Positions 10,711-22,712 of a DNA stretch of 64,000 bases are shown here, in pieces. The notes beneath the pieces were generated by a model, which worked only from the letters and a program-made list of their open reading frames with translations, searched no databases and had not been told where the DNA came from. Position 1 is the first letter of the stretch; each line of letters starts with the position of its first letter. The stretch is taken from contig CM060188.1 in NCBI GenBank assembly GCA_030549335.1, positions 65,106,696 to 65,170,695 of the forward strand, given 5' to 3'. A program made the translations under genes and the position numbers. The stretch is from Pontederia crassipes (lineage: Eukaryota; Streptophyta; Magnoliopsida; Commelinales; Pontederiaceae).

Positions 10711-10812
10711 ATATTGAACATAAGAATACGAAAATTAATAAACCTAATAAACCGAACTAACAAACTATATGTATATCTAAATCTATAAGTAGCAAAAGCA
10801 TTTTTTGTATTC

Positions 10813-12190
10813 ATGGATTGTTTCTATCCTAGGTTTGGGAGTTATTGTTATCATTCCGAACATTCGACCCAGACGTGTTCGGTCCATGGCCTCGCGGGGA
10901 TGAATTCTGTGTCAGGATCAATTCCTGAATCGCCTACAATAGCGGAGCCAACTGCTGCGACAACTGCTCCGACACCTACCGCGATATCTGCTCCGATAAC
11001 TGCTGCGATAGCTGTTGTGACAGCTGCGTCACATCAGGTGCAGCGGATGAGCTCGCAGCAGATGGACTGCCTGCATATCTTCCCATCCTCCTAAATATCT
11101 GAGTGGCTGTGCCGAGGCCACGCAAGTACCCCCCTCGTGTCGTGTCAGCCACCTCCTCCCAAACGTCCTCTATGAAATAGAAAAACCATACAATCATTTA
11201 ATATATAAATTATATATCAAGAAACACAAATTAAAAACATGACGAAACCAACGAAGAAACATTACCTGGTGAGTACTTGGATCATCTCCATACTTTTCAG
11301 CCATTTTTGCATTATACTCATCCTATAAAATTTAAACATTATGTATTTCAAAAATAGTGCACTAACGGCAACAAACAAATGACCATATCATGAGACTTAG
11401 TAGAAGCCTACGAGCAGTGGGCGTGACTAGGTCGTTTGTCTTCCGGCTCTTATGCGTGACCTCATAGACCACACGAAAGTCTACGGGACCGCCTTCTTTC
11501 TCCTCCTATAATAAAGTTTCAAATTTGATAACATAAGTATAAGTCAAAAGTTTGATAAATTGAATTTATATGTAAATTACCATACGTCGTCGATGCTCCT
11601 CAAATCGCATCGATCCCCTTGTGTGAATGTGGGCATCGGGCTTCGAAAGATTATTAACTCTTGCCTTTTTCGACTTCCTTTGCCATCGTTCATCCGTCCT
11701 TTGTGAACATCAAATACTTACACTTTCAAAAAACTATAATTTTCATAAAAATAATGTAAAAGTATACATACTTACCACTTCCTACAGAGGTACTCCCAAA
11801 TCGAGTGCCTAATATGTCTTGGGCATCTTTGTATGCCATGCTCCAAAGTGAGGCCGACGGACGTGACGACCTTGTGAAACTTGTATAATCGATTTCGGAG
11901 GCGTTTCACAACGACCTCCTCAAAAGCTCTCCAGATCATCCCTAAACTAAGATCCAGATGAAACTGATTTGCCTCCTACAAATAGAACATTAAAACTTAA
12001 TAATTTTAAAATAAATATATATCGAGTTATGTAACTCAAATAGAAGATCGCACCATAAAGACTCGAAAGATGTCATCCCGTACTTGAATTGTGACATCTT
12101 TCCAAGATCCTGCCCCTTCCGGCAAGTGAGAAAGAACGATAGCACTAACATCCCGCACGGTACTAGCGGGTATGAAAGTAGTCCTGCCAA
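10813..12190 (-). CDS. CACTA second gene, transposase_24 (TNPA/Ptta-like), multi-exon
   Basis: Coding blocks follow one another on the minus strand with AT-rich introns between. They are VRDVSAIVLSHLPEGAGSW (about 12055-12185), FEEVVVKRLRNRLYKFHK (about 11870-11930), ARVNNLSKPDAHIHTRG (about 11590-11690), GGPVDFRVVYEVTHKSRK (about 11420-11500), DEYNAKMAEKYGDDPSTH (about 11270-11325) and EDVWEEVADTTRGGYLRGLG at about 11110-11170. The order and motifs match the accessory protein encoded by plant CACTA elements, which binds subterminal repeats. The C-terminal part is Ser/Gln-rich (repeated QQLS). The frame appears better kept than in the neighbouring transposase. Exact splice sites were not all resolved. 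Confidence 0.65.
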
Positions 12191-12936
12191 TTACAAAGAA
12201 TAATTAATTTTCAATGATAACCAAAACTATAACAAAATTTGTACAAATTATTTAACTTACGGTCGAACAATATTATTCACAGTGACTACCACATTATCGT
12301 GTAACCCCTCTTCATCACTCGAAGAGGAATCATCATCCAGTACAGCTGGGGTAGGCTGTGAAGGTCCGACATCTACGGGCCCTAATACATAATAAATCAT
12401 TAGTGTCATACCAAATTAAAATTGTGATAATTGATAGATGTACAGTAATGTTCTCACCTCGATTGATGTGTACTGCATGATCAGTGGCAGTCCACTCGTC
12501 TGAATGAATTGAGCCAGGTGCTTGTGCTATCGGCGACGTAGCAACTGACATTATTAAAAAATAATTAATATAATTAATTGAGAAATGTCAATAACAATAA
12601 ATATATCACCTGGCGTAAGATGTTGCTCGCCAACGCTAGAATGTGGTGAAGCGTCTGATATTCTCGGCGGTGGCGGTGGGATAGCAACTGTCATCATAAG
12701 AAAATACATAAAATTTGGCTCCTATATAAAATTATGTAATATACAAAAAATAACCTGATGTGATATGACGATCATCGTCGTGCGATCGAGACGTACCGAC
12801 TATGTTCCCCATCGACGATGAAGCAACTGTCACAAAAGCAAAATATTTAAAAAACTCTATCTTCTACTGTCTATTACCTATAGTGTGTCACGTACCTGGA
12901 GTGATACACTGAGCAGACCCATCAATGGATCGCCTA

Positions 12937-15197
12937 CTATGTGATGATCCAGCTACGTGCCCCGTCGGTAATCACAATAGAAGCCTCTAATCGAGATATA
13001 TCTTCTTTCCGAACGATGGATGCACAAAGCTCTTTAAAGATCATAGACAATTCTGTTAAAACCTCCCAGATGGCCTTTGGCAAAAGTTCTTTAAAGGCAA
13101 TTGGGAGCAGCCTTTGCATAAAAATATGACAATCATGACTCTTCATCCCGTGTATCTTCCCATTGTCCAAGTTAAAATAACGAGATATGTTTAATACATA
13201 TCCGACGAGGAATTTCAATTGCTTTACCCATTAGAAAACTATTTTTCTTTTATCATTGCTCAAGACATAAGTAGCTTTTGGCTTTTTGCATTTACCATTT
13301 TAAAGATGAATGATATCTAACTCTGGTCTTTTGCATATTAATTTCATGTCTTCGCGAGCCTGTATGCTATCTTTTGTTCTTCCTTTGATATCCATAATAG
13401 TGTTGAAGATGTTGTCAAATATGTTCTTCTCCACATGCATGACGTCCAAGTTATGAAGTACCAAGTTTGAAGACCAATAAGGCAACTCCCAAAAAAAACT
13501 TCTTTTCTCTCAATTATGTTCACTTTCAATCCCAATTTGCTTATAACTACCGGCCTTCAGTCCGAATGAGACTTCACTAAGCTTGTTTACATGCTCTAGC
13601 AATTCTTTTTCTGTCAAATGAATTGGACACAAAGTGTTCTCGGATGTATTCTTTTTAAATGAGTTTTGATCGTAACGCATCGAATTCTCCAATGACAAAA
13701 ACATCCTATGACAATCAAACCAGCAAACTTTCTTACAATTTTTCAAATAAAAAGATTTCGTATTCTTTCCACATATGGGACAAGCAAGTTTTCCTTTTTG
13801 TACTCCAACCACTCAACATTCCATATGTCGAAAAATCACTTATGGTCCACATTAATGCGGCTCTCATAATGAAATTTTGCTTTTTAGATTTGTCATAGGT
13901 AATCACGTCATTCTCCCACAACATCTTGAGTTCATCAATCAAAGGTCTTAAGTAAACATCTAAACTTTTACTAAGAGATCGAGGACCCAGGATCATACAT
14001 GTAAGCAATATATTCTCTCATCTCATACACATGCTTGGAGGCAAATTATAAGGTGTCACAAAAATTGGCCAACATGAATAAGTAGTACTTGATGAGCCAA
14101 ATGGGTTGAAGCCATCGGTGCAAAGTCCTAATCTAACATTGCGTGATTCTGTAGAAAAAGTTGGATGAAGTGCATCAAATCGTCTCCATGCCTTAGCATC
14201 CGAAGGATGTGTAATTGAATTTTGATCTTCACGTGCCCCTTCTCTATGCCACCTCATAAATGATGCAGTTTTTTCAGAAAGAAATAGTCATTATAATCTT
14301 GGAACAATAGAAAAGTATCTAAATATTGTATTTGCCACATTTTTTTCGAACTTTAAGAATTCTTTTTCGGCTTGAATCTGGGCTCGCCACAAATAGAACA
14401 ACTCATAAGTGAGTTATTTTTCTTGTAGTACAACATGCAATGATTGCGGCATACATCAATCTTATGATATTACAACCCTAAATCTCTCATCAACCGTTTG
14501 CACTTGTAAAAATGTCCCAGTAGTTTCTTTGAAGTTGGAAGCATGCTCTTAATAATGGCAAGCATCCAGTCAAAATAACTTTTGCTCATATTAAATTCTG
14601 ATTTTAAGTTCATTAGTTGTGTCACTGCAGAAAGTGTAGTTTGCTTCACGCATCCATTCCATAAAGGTTCATCTGCTTCTTTGAGAAGATTATAAAACTT
14701 AGAAACATAAGGATTCGGGTCTTCTTCAATCAATGTTTCACCAACATTTTCTCCTAATATCGCATCTCGTCCCTGTACGGATTGCTCGAGTCACCCACAA
14801 CGGTATCTACATTATTTGTTTCTTTAGCCCATCTTTCTTCGCCATGAAAGAACCAATTGGTGTAAGTCAATAAGAAACCGTTGTAATATAAATCCTTCTG
14901 CACATCATATCTTACTTTCCACTGATAACATTTGCACTTCCGGCATGGACATAAGATTTCACCATATGAAGAAGTAACACCTTCATTTTGATATGCCACA
15001 TTAATGAATTCATCAACATCATCCTTATATTCTTCAGTTATGACGTCATGTTTATCCTTCCAACGACGAATCCAACTGCGATATGGCTTTATCATTTCTG
15101 TAACGAAGAACATTAAGCCATGCCAAAAAATTTGTGTACTTGAAACGTGTGATTTTGAACTTACGAAGTCCAAAATCACATGTTTCAAGTACTTCAT
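12937..15197 (-). pseudogene. CACTA TNP2-type transposase, decayed
   Basis: From the N-terminus: a transposase-associated domain (14754-15197; SWIRRWKDKHDV, then CPCRKCKC and a GF..YTNWFFHGE ending); a linker block with LSAVTQLMNLKSEF (14470-14733); a TNP2 core with AWRRFDALHPTFS, RLGLCTDGFNPFG and YNLPPSMCM (14018-14257); a following part with PLIDELKMLWENDV (13733-14008); CPICGKNTKSFYLKNCKK (13510-13812); NLDVMHVEKNIFDNI (13300-13485); and KSHDCHIFMQRLLPIAF (12937-13218). These blocks lie in more than one frame with stops between, beyond what introns easily explain, and the usual C-terminal third is not found. Role in intact relatives: cutting and joining CACTA ends. Confidence 0.85.
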
Positions 15198-15198
15198 C

Positions 15199-15879
15199 GT
15201 CGAATCATAACTTCACTTAAGTAATACTTAACTTAACATGAATTAGTTCATAAGTTAACTTAACTTAACTTAAGTTAAGTAATAAAAAATATTCAAATGC
15301 CATTTGTTTTTTGCGTGGCGATTATATGTATAACAATTGGCTTGAGATTGACCTAAGATCTGAGTGATTAAAACTTTTATCGAAATGTTTAAATATTAAA
15401 ACTAGCAAGATATGATTCGTAATCACTAACACATTCGAAAACTTTCAAATTCGCATCATTAATTTGCTCATCAAGTATAAAATGAGGCATCTTGTATCCG
15501 TTTGAAAAAAATTAGCTGGCTTCATTGAGAAGTTGATGTATTTTTCATATAGTAATTTATCTAGTAACGTGCTATTTTATCTGTTTCACAACTTGCTATT
15601 ATATATAACCACACCATATGAAATGTCTCTCGTTCCATCAATCGGTGCTATATCACACAACATTAAATTATGCAACTTCAGCAAGAAATAATATCGAGCA
15701 ATTACTGCATGCATTATAATTTCTATTCTTTCGTGAAGACTAGCTTGATCCAAAGAGATGATACTTAACTTAACAATCAAGTAATTAAGTAATACTTAAC
15801 TTAACATATATTAGTTCATAACTTAACTTAACTTAACATGTGTTAATAATTAACTTAACATACATGGTGGCGAGCTAGT
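15199..15879. other. AT-rich interior of the CACTA element
   Basis: No coding sequence is supported. Short TTAACTTAACTTAAG-type repeats occur at about 15215-15285 and again at about 15765-15860, flanking this piece like degenerate direct repeats. It probably represents leader or intron sequence of the transposase gene. Confidence 0.5.
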
Positions 15880-16480
15880 ACCTTCTTAACCGGAGGGCGG
15901 CGAATGGCGGAGGTCGGCGGAGGCGAAGGGCAATGGCGGCGGTGGAGGCGGAGGCGGACGTCGGCGGCGGTGGAGGACGGATGAGGCGGAGGGGGGAGGA
16001 GGAGGAGGAGGAGGCGTCGATGGAGGCGGAGGGCGGCAGTGGAGGCGGAGGGCGGCGGAGGCGAAGGGCGGCGGCAGCGGTGAAGGGCGGACGAGGAGGA
16101 GGAGGAGGCGCCGGTGGAGGTGGAGGCGGAGGGCGGTAGTGGAGGCGAAGGGCGGCGGCGGCGGTGGAGGGCGGACGAGACGGAGGGAGGAGGAGGAGGA
16201 GGCGCCGGTGGAGGCGGAGGGCAACGGAGGCGAAGGGTGGCGACGACGGTGGAGGGCGGGCGTCGGGCATTGGAGTGGCACGGTGGAGGTGGCGGGCATC
16301 GAACGTCGGGCGAAGGGCGGAGGCGGTAGTGGAGGGCGTCGGAGGGGCGCTGTGGAGGTGGTGGGCGTCGGGCGTCGGAGGTCGGGCGTCGTGCGTCGGA
16401 GGTCGGGCGTCGGGCGTCGGGCGTCGGAGGTCGAAGGTCCGGCGGGCGTCGGATGTCGAAGAAGGTAAACAATGAAAGTG
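15880..16480. repeat. GC-rich degenerate tandem array inside the CACTA element
   Basis: Some 600 bases are built from GGCGGAGGCGAAGGGCGGCGG-like units of about 24-40 bp, changing gradually to GTCGGGCGTCGG units towards the right. All six frames stay open for long distances because the sequence lacks A/T-rich stop codons, so the Arg/Gly- or Pro/Ser-rich translations are not evidence of protein. It lies upstream of the transposase gene in its direction of reading, where a GC-rich leader or promoter would be expected. Confidence 0.8.
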
Positions 16481-16512
16481 AAAACGAAGAAGAGGGGTTT
16501 GGGATTTAAGTA

Positions 16513-18110
16513 AATTTTTTCGCGTCGCCAAAGAATGCGACGCTATGTCGACGCAATGTAGGCGCCGACTCTATCAAAATTTGGCTAGTGCGGCGCTATA
16601 GAGAAGCTAATGTGTCGCTAAGATAACGTAGCGACACTATAACGTCGTAGGGCGTCTCCACGGGTTTAGCGTCCCAAGAATGCGACGCCATTAAGACGCG
16701 CATTAAAAGTTTTTTTCAAATTTTTTTAGTATGTATGAAATTTTATTTATCACTATAGCATCTCATCGCATTGTGCCCCGTTCCAATTGTTTTATTTCCT
16801 TCCGACAATCTATCATGTATGTATACAAAATTATAAATCTATATGTATATGTGTATATAATAAAATTGTGTGTGTATATATACATATGTAATATATGCGT
16901 ATGTATATATATGTCTACGTGTGGGAGATTAAGTTACAACAATGTGTTTATCTATATGTATTATAAATATATATGTATATGTCTATACATGTGCAAGTCA
17001 TATATATATAGATAACGTGTATATGTATACGTATTTGAAGTGAATATATGTGTATATGTTTATATGTGTGAGATTAAGTTATAATAATATGTATATATGC
17101 ACTTATTATATATAAGTATAAGCATATACGCATATTTATATGTCTATATGTGCCCGATTAAGCGAGGGGTAAAAAGTCAGCTTAGGAGGCGCAATACAGA
17201 CACTATTGAGTCGCTAGTTTCATTTAGCGACATCGTAGCGCCGAACTAGCGTCTAATACATTTTCGCGTCTCAACGGTGCGACGCTACAGAGACGCCAAT
17301 AGTGTCATCATAGCGTCGACACTGACGGCTGCTCTAATTAGACGCGACGTAGACGCTAGTGAGTCGCTACTGTGACGCTAAAATGATAGCAAATCACTCA
17401 CTTAATCAACCATCGTAATTTCATGATTAAGTATATAATAATAATATATGCATAATTAAGGTATTATATATATTATATGTATAGATAACATAAATAATAT
17501 AGGTAACAAATTATATATTTAGGAACACTTCTATCATGTAAAAATACATATATATATATATATATATATAATCGTGTAATTAATACATATATATGTTGAT
17601 TATACGCTATTGATAATATGTTGATAATCGTGTAAGTGATACTAATATAATATTTAATAAATTTATTGATTAACATATAGTATATATAATATATATGGTT
17701 TAAATATAAAACAAATAGCGAGATAAATGTAGATAAGTTATGAGTAACACTGTAGCGCCCAAATAGTGTCGCTTAACTTCGAGACGCTATGTAGCATCTC
17801 TTTAGAGCCACGAAACTTGCGACGCTAGATAGCGTCTAACGTCATCGACGCAAGAACAACGCTAGGTGTTGCCGCGCATTTCCGCTTCATGGCGCAAAAT
17901 AATAGCGTCTACGTAGCATCTCGATTGTGCCAGAATTAGCGTCTATTCACTGAATAGCTAAGAAGACGCTAATGAGACGCTATCGAGAGGCAAGTAGCGT
18001 CTCATTATTGTGACGCGAAGTAGATGCTATAAAGACGCTAGTGGCATCTATATAGAGTCACAAATTTTGGCGACACTACTTTGCGTCGCTAAGCGCCCAT
18101 TTTCTTGTAG
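16513..18110. repeat. CACTA subterminal region, right: three motif clusters split by AT-rich repeats
   Basis: GCGTCGC/GCGACGC motifs cluster at about 16515-16715, 17160-17395 and 17750-18100. Between them lie stretches of TATGTATATGTGTATA-like simple sequence (about 16800-17150 and 17400-17745). The reading frames in those AT-rich parts are Tyr/Ile/Cys-rich low complexity and not genes. Confidence 0.75.
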
Positions 18111-18112
18111 TG

Positions 18113-19056
18113 GAAGAAATCATCAAATTAAACATTAAAAATAAAGATTCAACACATGACCGGTCGACCGGCCATGGAGACCAGTCGATTGATATCGAGC
18201 GAAAGAAATATTGAGACTATACCGGTCGCTACACCGGTCGATCGATCAGTACAAAGATCAATTCTAGAAATGTCAACGCTATACCGGTCGACATTTCGAC
18301 CGTTAAATCGATCGACCGACCAATAGAAGAGGTCTTTCAAGAAATGTAGAGACTATACCAATCAATTGTCCAATCGCTACATCGGTTCACCGGACAATGG
18401 ATGCAACAGTCATATTAATCGATCGATCGGCCCATTAAAGCAATCGACCGGTCACAGTGCCAAATGAATAGTAACAAATATCTTTCAAGGAGAAAATTGT
18501 GAAAAAAATTTTGGACACAATTTTCACTTGTAGAAGCCTATAAAAGGAGTGCCAAAGCATGAAGAAAACTCATCCAAGTAAGCAGGATCATTCCATAGTT
18601 CCTTTCAAGTTCTTGAGCCCAAAGTTGCAAATTCTTCCATTTTTTCTTCTAAGATTTGAGTGTGAGAATATTTTTTAAAAGAAGAGAGATGGAGGGAATC
18701 ATTGTTATATAATCTAGTGAGATTGAAAGCTCGTTGTAAAAGAGGTGTACCTTACCTCTTGAATAAAGAAGAAGGCATGTGGTGTAAAGAGGGTTGTTCT
18801 CTCCCTACAAGAAAAGAGAAAGATAGTGGATCTCCGACGATCTCGAGGTTGAGAAGCCGGAGCGGGGACGTAGGCCAAAGAGTTGAGGTCGAACTTCGTT
18901 AACATATCGTGTCTCTTTTTGTTTGTTCTTTATCTTTCACTCACGCCTTATTATCATTTGCTTGTGATCAATTTTATTGATTTTTTGAAAGCTAGTGATT
19001 TTACGAAAAGATTTTTATACACCAATTCACTCCTTCTTGGTGTTTTCGATTCTACA
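18113..19056 (+). repeat. Copia 5' LTR, second segment
   Basis: It continues the LTR interrupted at 10076 and ends TTCGATTCTACA directly before the primer site. Between about 18155 and 18455 it holds a cluster of CCGGTCGACCGG-type palindromes and close variants, including one CACCGGAC core like the motif described for Sireviruses. GAA at 18113-18115 is the right copy of the CACTA target duplication. Confidence 0.8.
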
Positions 19057-19148
19057 ATTGGTATCAGAGCTAGTTGCTCTCGTTTTTAAGATTTAAACAT
19101 CTTTAGGGTTATGGCATCAAGTAGATGTAATTTTCTCACACCGATCAA

Positions 19149-20220
19149 TGTAGTTCTAGTCGTATTTAATTTTACTCTAGATTCCACACAACTGCAAGTG
19201 CACAAGTCGAGTAGAAACTACGAGTGTTATAATCCCCTTAATTTCAAACAAATTACAATCTATTTCTATCTCAGAAAGTGTCACAATAGATCCAAAGGAT
19301 AAAGATAGATTATAGAAATAATAATCAGCGAAGACTAGAATGTAAGAAAATAGACTCCCTTGTGGTGAATTAGTTGAGGCTATTATGTTTTAGTTCTCAA
19401 TTATGAGATAAATGATCTCTCGATCCTTACGATGTGAATCAATTATTCTCCCTCTAAACTCGCCAATCTCTCTTTTGAGCTAGAAAGGGAATAAGCCGTT
19501 AATAAATATATTAGGAATGACTGATTAGTTGATCTCTCACCCTAATCAGAAAAGCAGCCGATCTCTCGATCTTTAATTAGCAATTCTCTTATCCTAACTC
19601 AAACATTAGAATGAATCTAACACATATAGTTGCTGTTATAGACTCTCACCTCACAACAAAAAAAAGTGGACTTCTCAGCCGCTTGAAGTGAACAACTACT
19701 ATACTTATGAAACACTGCAAAGGAAAGTATCCTATCCCTTCTCTCGAATGGAACAAGGTAATGATAACAAATATATCTCTCGATCTGAAAGAAGTTAAAT
19801 GTAAATAAAATTGCAACGTATCAAAAGTACAGGAAACTAGATATTAGAAATATGACATCAGAGAACTTAAAACAGTAGCGTCATCTCAATATCACCACAA
19901 GGAAATTAGAGTTTTTAGCCAGTCATAGGCTCCAACAAAATCAATAAGTTTTTCGACATTTTTCTCTTGGTCGTTGCTCCTGCTTCGCTGCCTCTTTCCT
20001 TCCTTTACCTCTCCCTTCCCTTCAGTCCCTTTCCTCGTCCGCCTTGCTCTCCTTTTTCTCCTCTCCTGTCAAAAATTCAAATTTTAAAAAATAGTTAGCC
20101 CTTGACTCATTTAGCTATATCCCGCTAGATAATAGGTCAAATATTGCAAATATAACCATATTTTAATATCAATCTAGCGATTTTAACTTTAATAATCATA
20201 AGTAAAATAAGGAATGATCA
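19149..20220 (-). repeat. Athila-like LTR (copy 1)
   Basis: It is bounded on the right by TGATCATTCC (minus strand) after the polypurine tract. It aligns with 46738-47842 through shared blocks such as TTTACTCTAGA, CTAAACTCGCCAATCTCTC and AGTTGATCTC. Its left end meets Copia gag sequence. Confidence 0.75.
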
Positions 20221-22694
20221 AATTCCCCCAAGTTTGGATTTTTGCTTGGCTTCAAGCAATGTTTAAGATAAGAAGTTATAATATCCACCACGTTTGCCAA
20301 CTATTCTCTTTGGCATTCAAATCTTACATTCTCTACTCAAGTGCCTTTTCTCTGTCCACATAACTCGGCTTTTAATGAAGCTATTAGAAGCAAGATATTT
20401 TTAAATTACTCCAAATTCAACTCATAGATACAAGAAAAAGATGGTCTGATAATAAGAATATCGTTGCTAAGTGCGATAGTGCAGTATGGGCTTTAATTCA
20501 TTAATGCGCATTTTCAAGTTTTTTTATTGATATTTCTTTTCATTAATCCGGTAGTCATGTGATTATCCATAGTGCACTGGGTGGTCTGTATAACGGATTT
20601 TTTATCGGCAATTCTTAGGACAGTTGTTCTTAGGTTGCCAGGCATGAATCCCTATGGATCTAATCACCCAGATTCATCCAAGTTTTGGAGTATGCCCTTT
20701 TTATACCTTCTGGGACTACACCAGCCCTCTTTTCTTTGCTTTTGACTTTCAATTATTTATTTTTGTTAGGCTTGACTGCACTGAAATAGTTAGCAGGGAC
20801 ATAATTATTAACAGGCTTAGTAAAAGAAAAATAAAGTCAGCATAAATAGGATTAGTCGTCAAGCTTCTAAAGCTTCACCATAGCTACTTTCTTCAAGCCA
20901 TGACCCTACACTTAGAGCATTGAATGGGATTCATAAAATGCTTCCAATTTCAAGGGAGTCACAAAAGGTCAAGGCTATGGGGCTATAAAAACATCTCTTA
21001 CTTTACAGCTAGAATTGAAATATTTCAATGTTACTTCATAAAATAGTAATTTTATTCATTCAAATTGTAAGATAGCAATTAAGAGTAGAGTGGTTGGTGC
21101 ATCATAATTTAGTGAAGAAAATGAAGAAAGGAGTAGAAATGTACCATGTTGTCCTCTCCCCCAAACTTGAAATCAACACTGCCCTTAGTGTTGATCATGC
21201 TAGGAAGAGGGACCAGGGGGGTTGAAGCTCAAGTAATCGATCAGTGACTTGTTGAATGCCGCTGAGCTTGGTGAAGAAAGAAGTTTGCACCAGTTCTATC
21301 CCTTGAACTTTGCCAACATGAGCGAGACTTTGTTGTTCCAGGTTGTGGAGCTAGTCCTTTAGTGCTTGGATGTCTTCATGATGGCAGACGTTAACTTCTA
21401 CGAGCTTGGTCACCTATTCTAAGATGAGGTGAGAGGTGGAGTCTTCTCCTAAAAATTTATATCCGAGGTTCTGAAGGAGTTTCTTCAACTTGGGTTTATG
21501 TTGTTTCTTCAAATTAGGGTGCTGTCCGAACTCAATAGGTTGAGTCTCTTGCGGATTGTCTGGTTGTTGTATTAGTACTGGGAGCATGAGGCTTGTGAAT
21601 ATTTCAGCTCTTTCTTTTGACCATAATAAGGGTTCCTGAGCTCCGAGAGAAACTTCTAAGGGATCAAATATATGGATAACTGATGCTACATTGTGGATTA
21701 AAGGATCTACATGCTTAGGATGGAGAAAATAATCCTCCATGTTCGGATAGTTGATAATCTGATTCAATCAAAATTCTATCATGTCATCACCTATTTGAAA
21801 AGTGAGATGACCTTGTTTGACATCAATTACCTAGAAAAGGTCTTCCCAAAAGAATGAGAGTTTGATTATCTTTAACCATGTCTAGGACTACAAAGTCAGC
21901 GGGTATGTAGAAATTCCCTACCTTGATTGGTATGTCTTCCAGAATTCTTTGTGGGATTTTGATGAACCGATCCATCAATTGGAGGACATATTAGTGGACT
22001 TAATATCGTCGATTTCAAGTTTTCTGCATAATGAAAGAAGAATGACACTGACAGAAGTGCCTAAGTCGCATAAAGTCCTTTTGATTCTTCTGTTGCCAAT
22101 TTCATAAGGTATAGAGAAAAAACTCCCGGGATCTTTGGATTTCGGAGGTAATTTGTTTTGAATTACAACGCTGGCTTTAGCGGTTAGCATGACTGTTTCA
22201 TTTTCTTGTATCCTTCTTTTCTTTGATAAGATATCTTTGAGGAATTTTGCATAGACGGACATCTCTTGAATGGCTTTGACAAATGGTATGTTGATATAAA
22301 GCTTCTTTAGGATTTCAACAAACTTGTCAAACTGCTGGTTTAGATTTTTCAAGAGCTTTAGGGAATAGTACCCGTATAGAGTAGCTGGGAGGTCCTTCCA
22401 AGGTCTTTGGCCGTTTGGCTTCATTTTGCTCCTTTAACTTAATCTCTCGTTCAGCTATTTCATCTTGTCCCGAAGTCTCTACGTTTTCTGGTGTCGAGAC
22501 TTCTGATCTTGTTCTCTTAGTGTCTTCGATTACTTTCCCATTCCTCAATGTTATAGCTTGGACTTGCTCCTTCGAGTTCTGCTCGGGTTGTTCGGGTAGA
22601 ATTCCTTGTTGTCTTGAGTAAGGAGTAAAATGATGTAGCAAAATGACCCACGAGGAATATTATTAATTCAATATCAGAATTCCTTGTTGTAAAA
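19149..22694 (-). mobile_element. Athila-like Ty3/gypsy copy 1 (fossil)
   Basis: Read on the minus strand, the recognisable parts are a gag C-terminal and gag-protease region (about 22640-21975), with the plant Athila motif DLGTSVSVI in the retropepsin; a protease-to-RT linker with the block LKKLLQNLGYKFLGE (21767-21414); the end of an accessory ORF related to that at 48773-49252 (about 21400-21180); non-coding sequence; and a 3' LTR at 19149-20220, preceded by a polypurine tract (CTTGGGGGAATT on the minus strand). It is broken, with several breaks. It is homologous along its length to the copy at 44327-49681, but the two are clearly diverged. Confidence 0.75.
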
Positions 22695-22712
22695 TGATGT
22701 AGCAAAATAAAA
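22600..22712. repeat. Short duplication at the Athila-like / solo LTR junction
   Basis: The segment AGAATTCCTTGTTGT...AAAATGATGTAGCAAAAT occurs twice in a row. The LTR-derived stretch CACGAGGAATATTATTAATT also appears both here and inside the solo LTR. This points to a local copying event after the solo LTR had inserted. Confidence 0.65.

Larger units (their letters stand above)
10077..18112 (-). mobile_element. 8.0-kb CACTA (En/Spm) transposon with GAA target duplication
   Basis: Both ends are intact. The left is CACTACAAGAAAATGGGCG; the right is its reverse complement, with matching continuing to about 27 of 28 bases. GAA flanks it at 10074-10076 and 18113-18115, the 3-bp duplication of this superfamily. 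Inside, read on the minus strand, are a GC-rich block, a TNP2-type transposase region and a second gene of the plant transposase_24 kind. Both ends are packed with subterminal GCGACGCT/AGCGTCGC motifs (left about 10090-10530; right about 16515-16715, 17160-17395 and 17750-18100). Ends look mobilisable, but the transposase is decayed, so the copy is probably not autonomous. Confidence 0.93.

Noticed and set aside
15855-16531. Several overlapping frames of 70-218 codons, Pro/Ser/Arg- or Gly/Arg-rich, on both strands
   Set aside because: They arise from a GC-rich tandem array with almost no stop-forming A/T triplets. Six open frames over the same DNA indicate composition, not protein.
16731-17015. 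94-codon Tyr/Ile/Cys-rich plus-strand frame
   Set aside because: It is a translation of TATGTATATGTG simple sequence.
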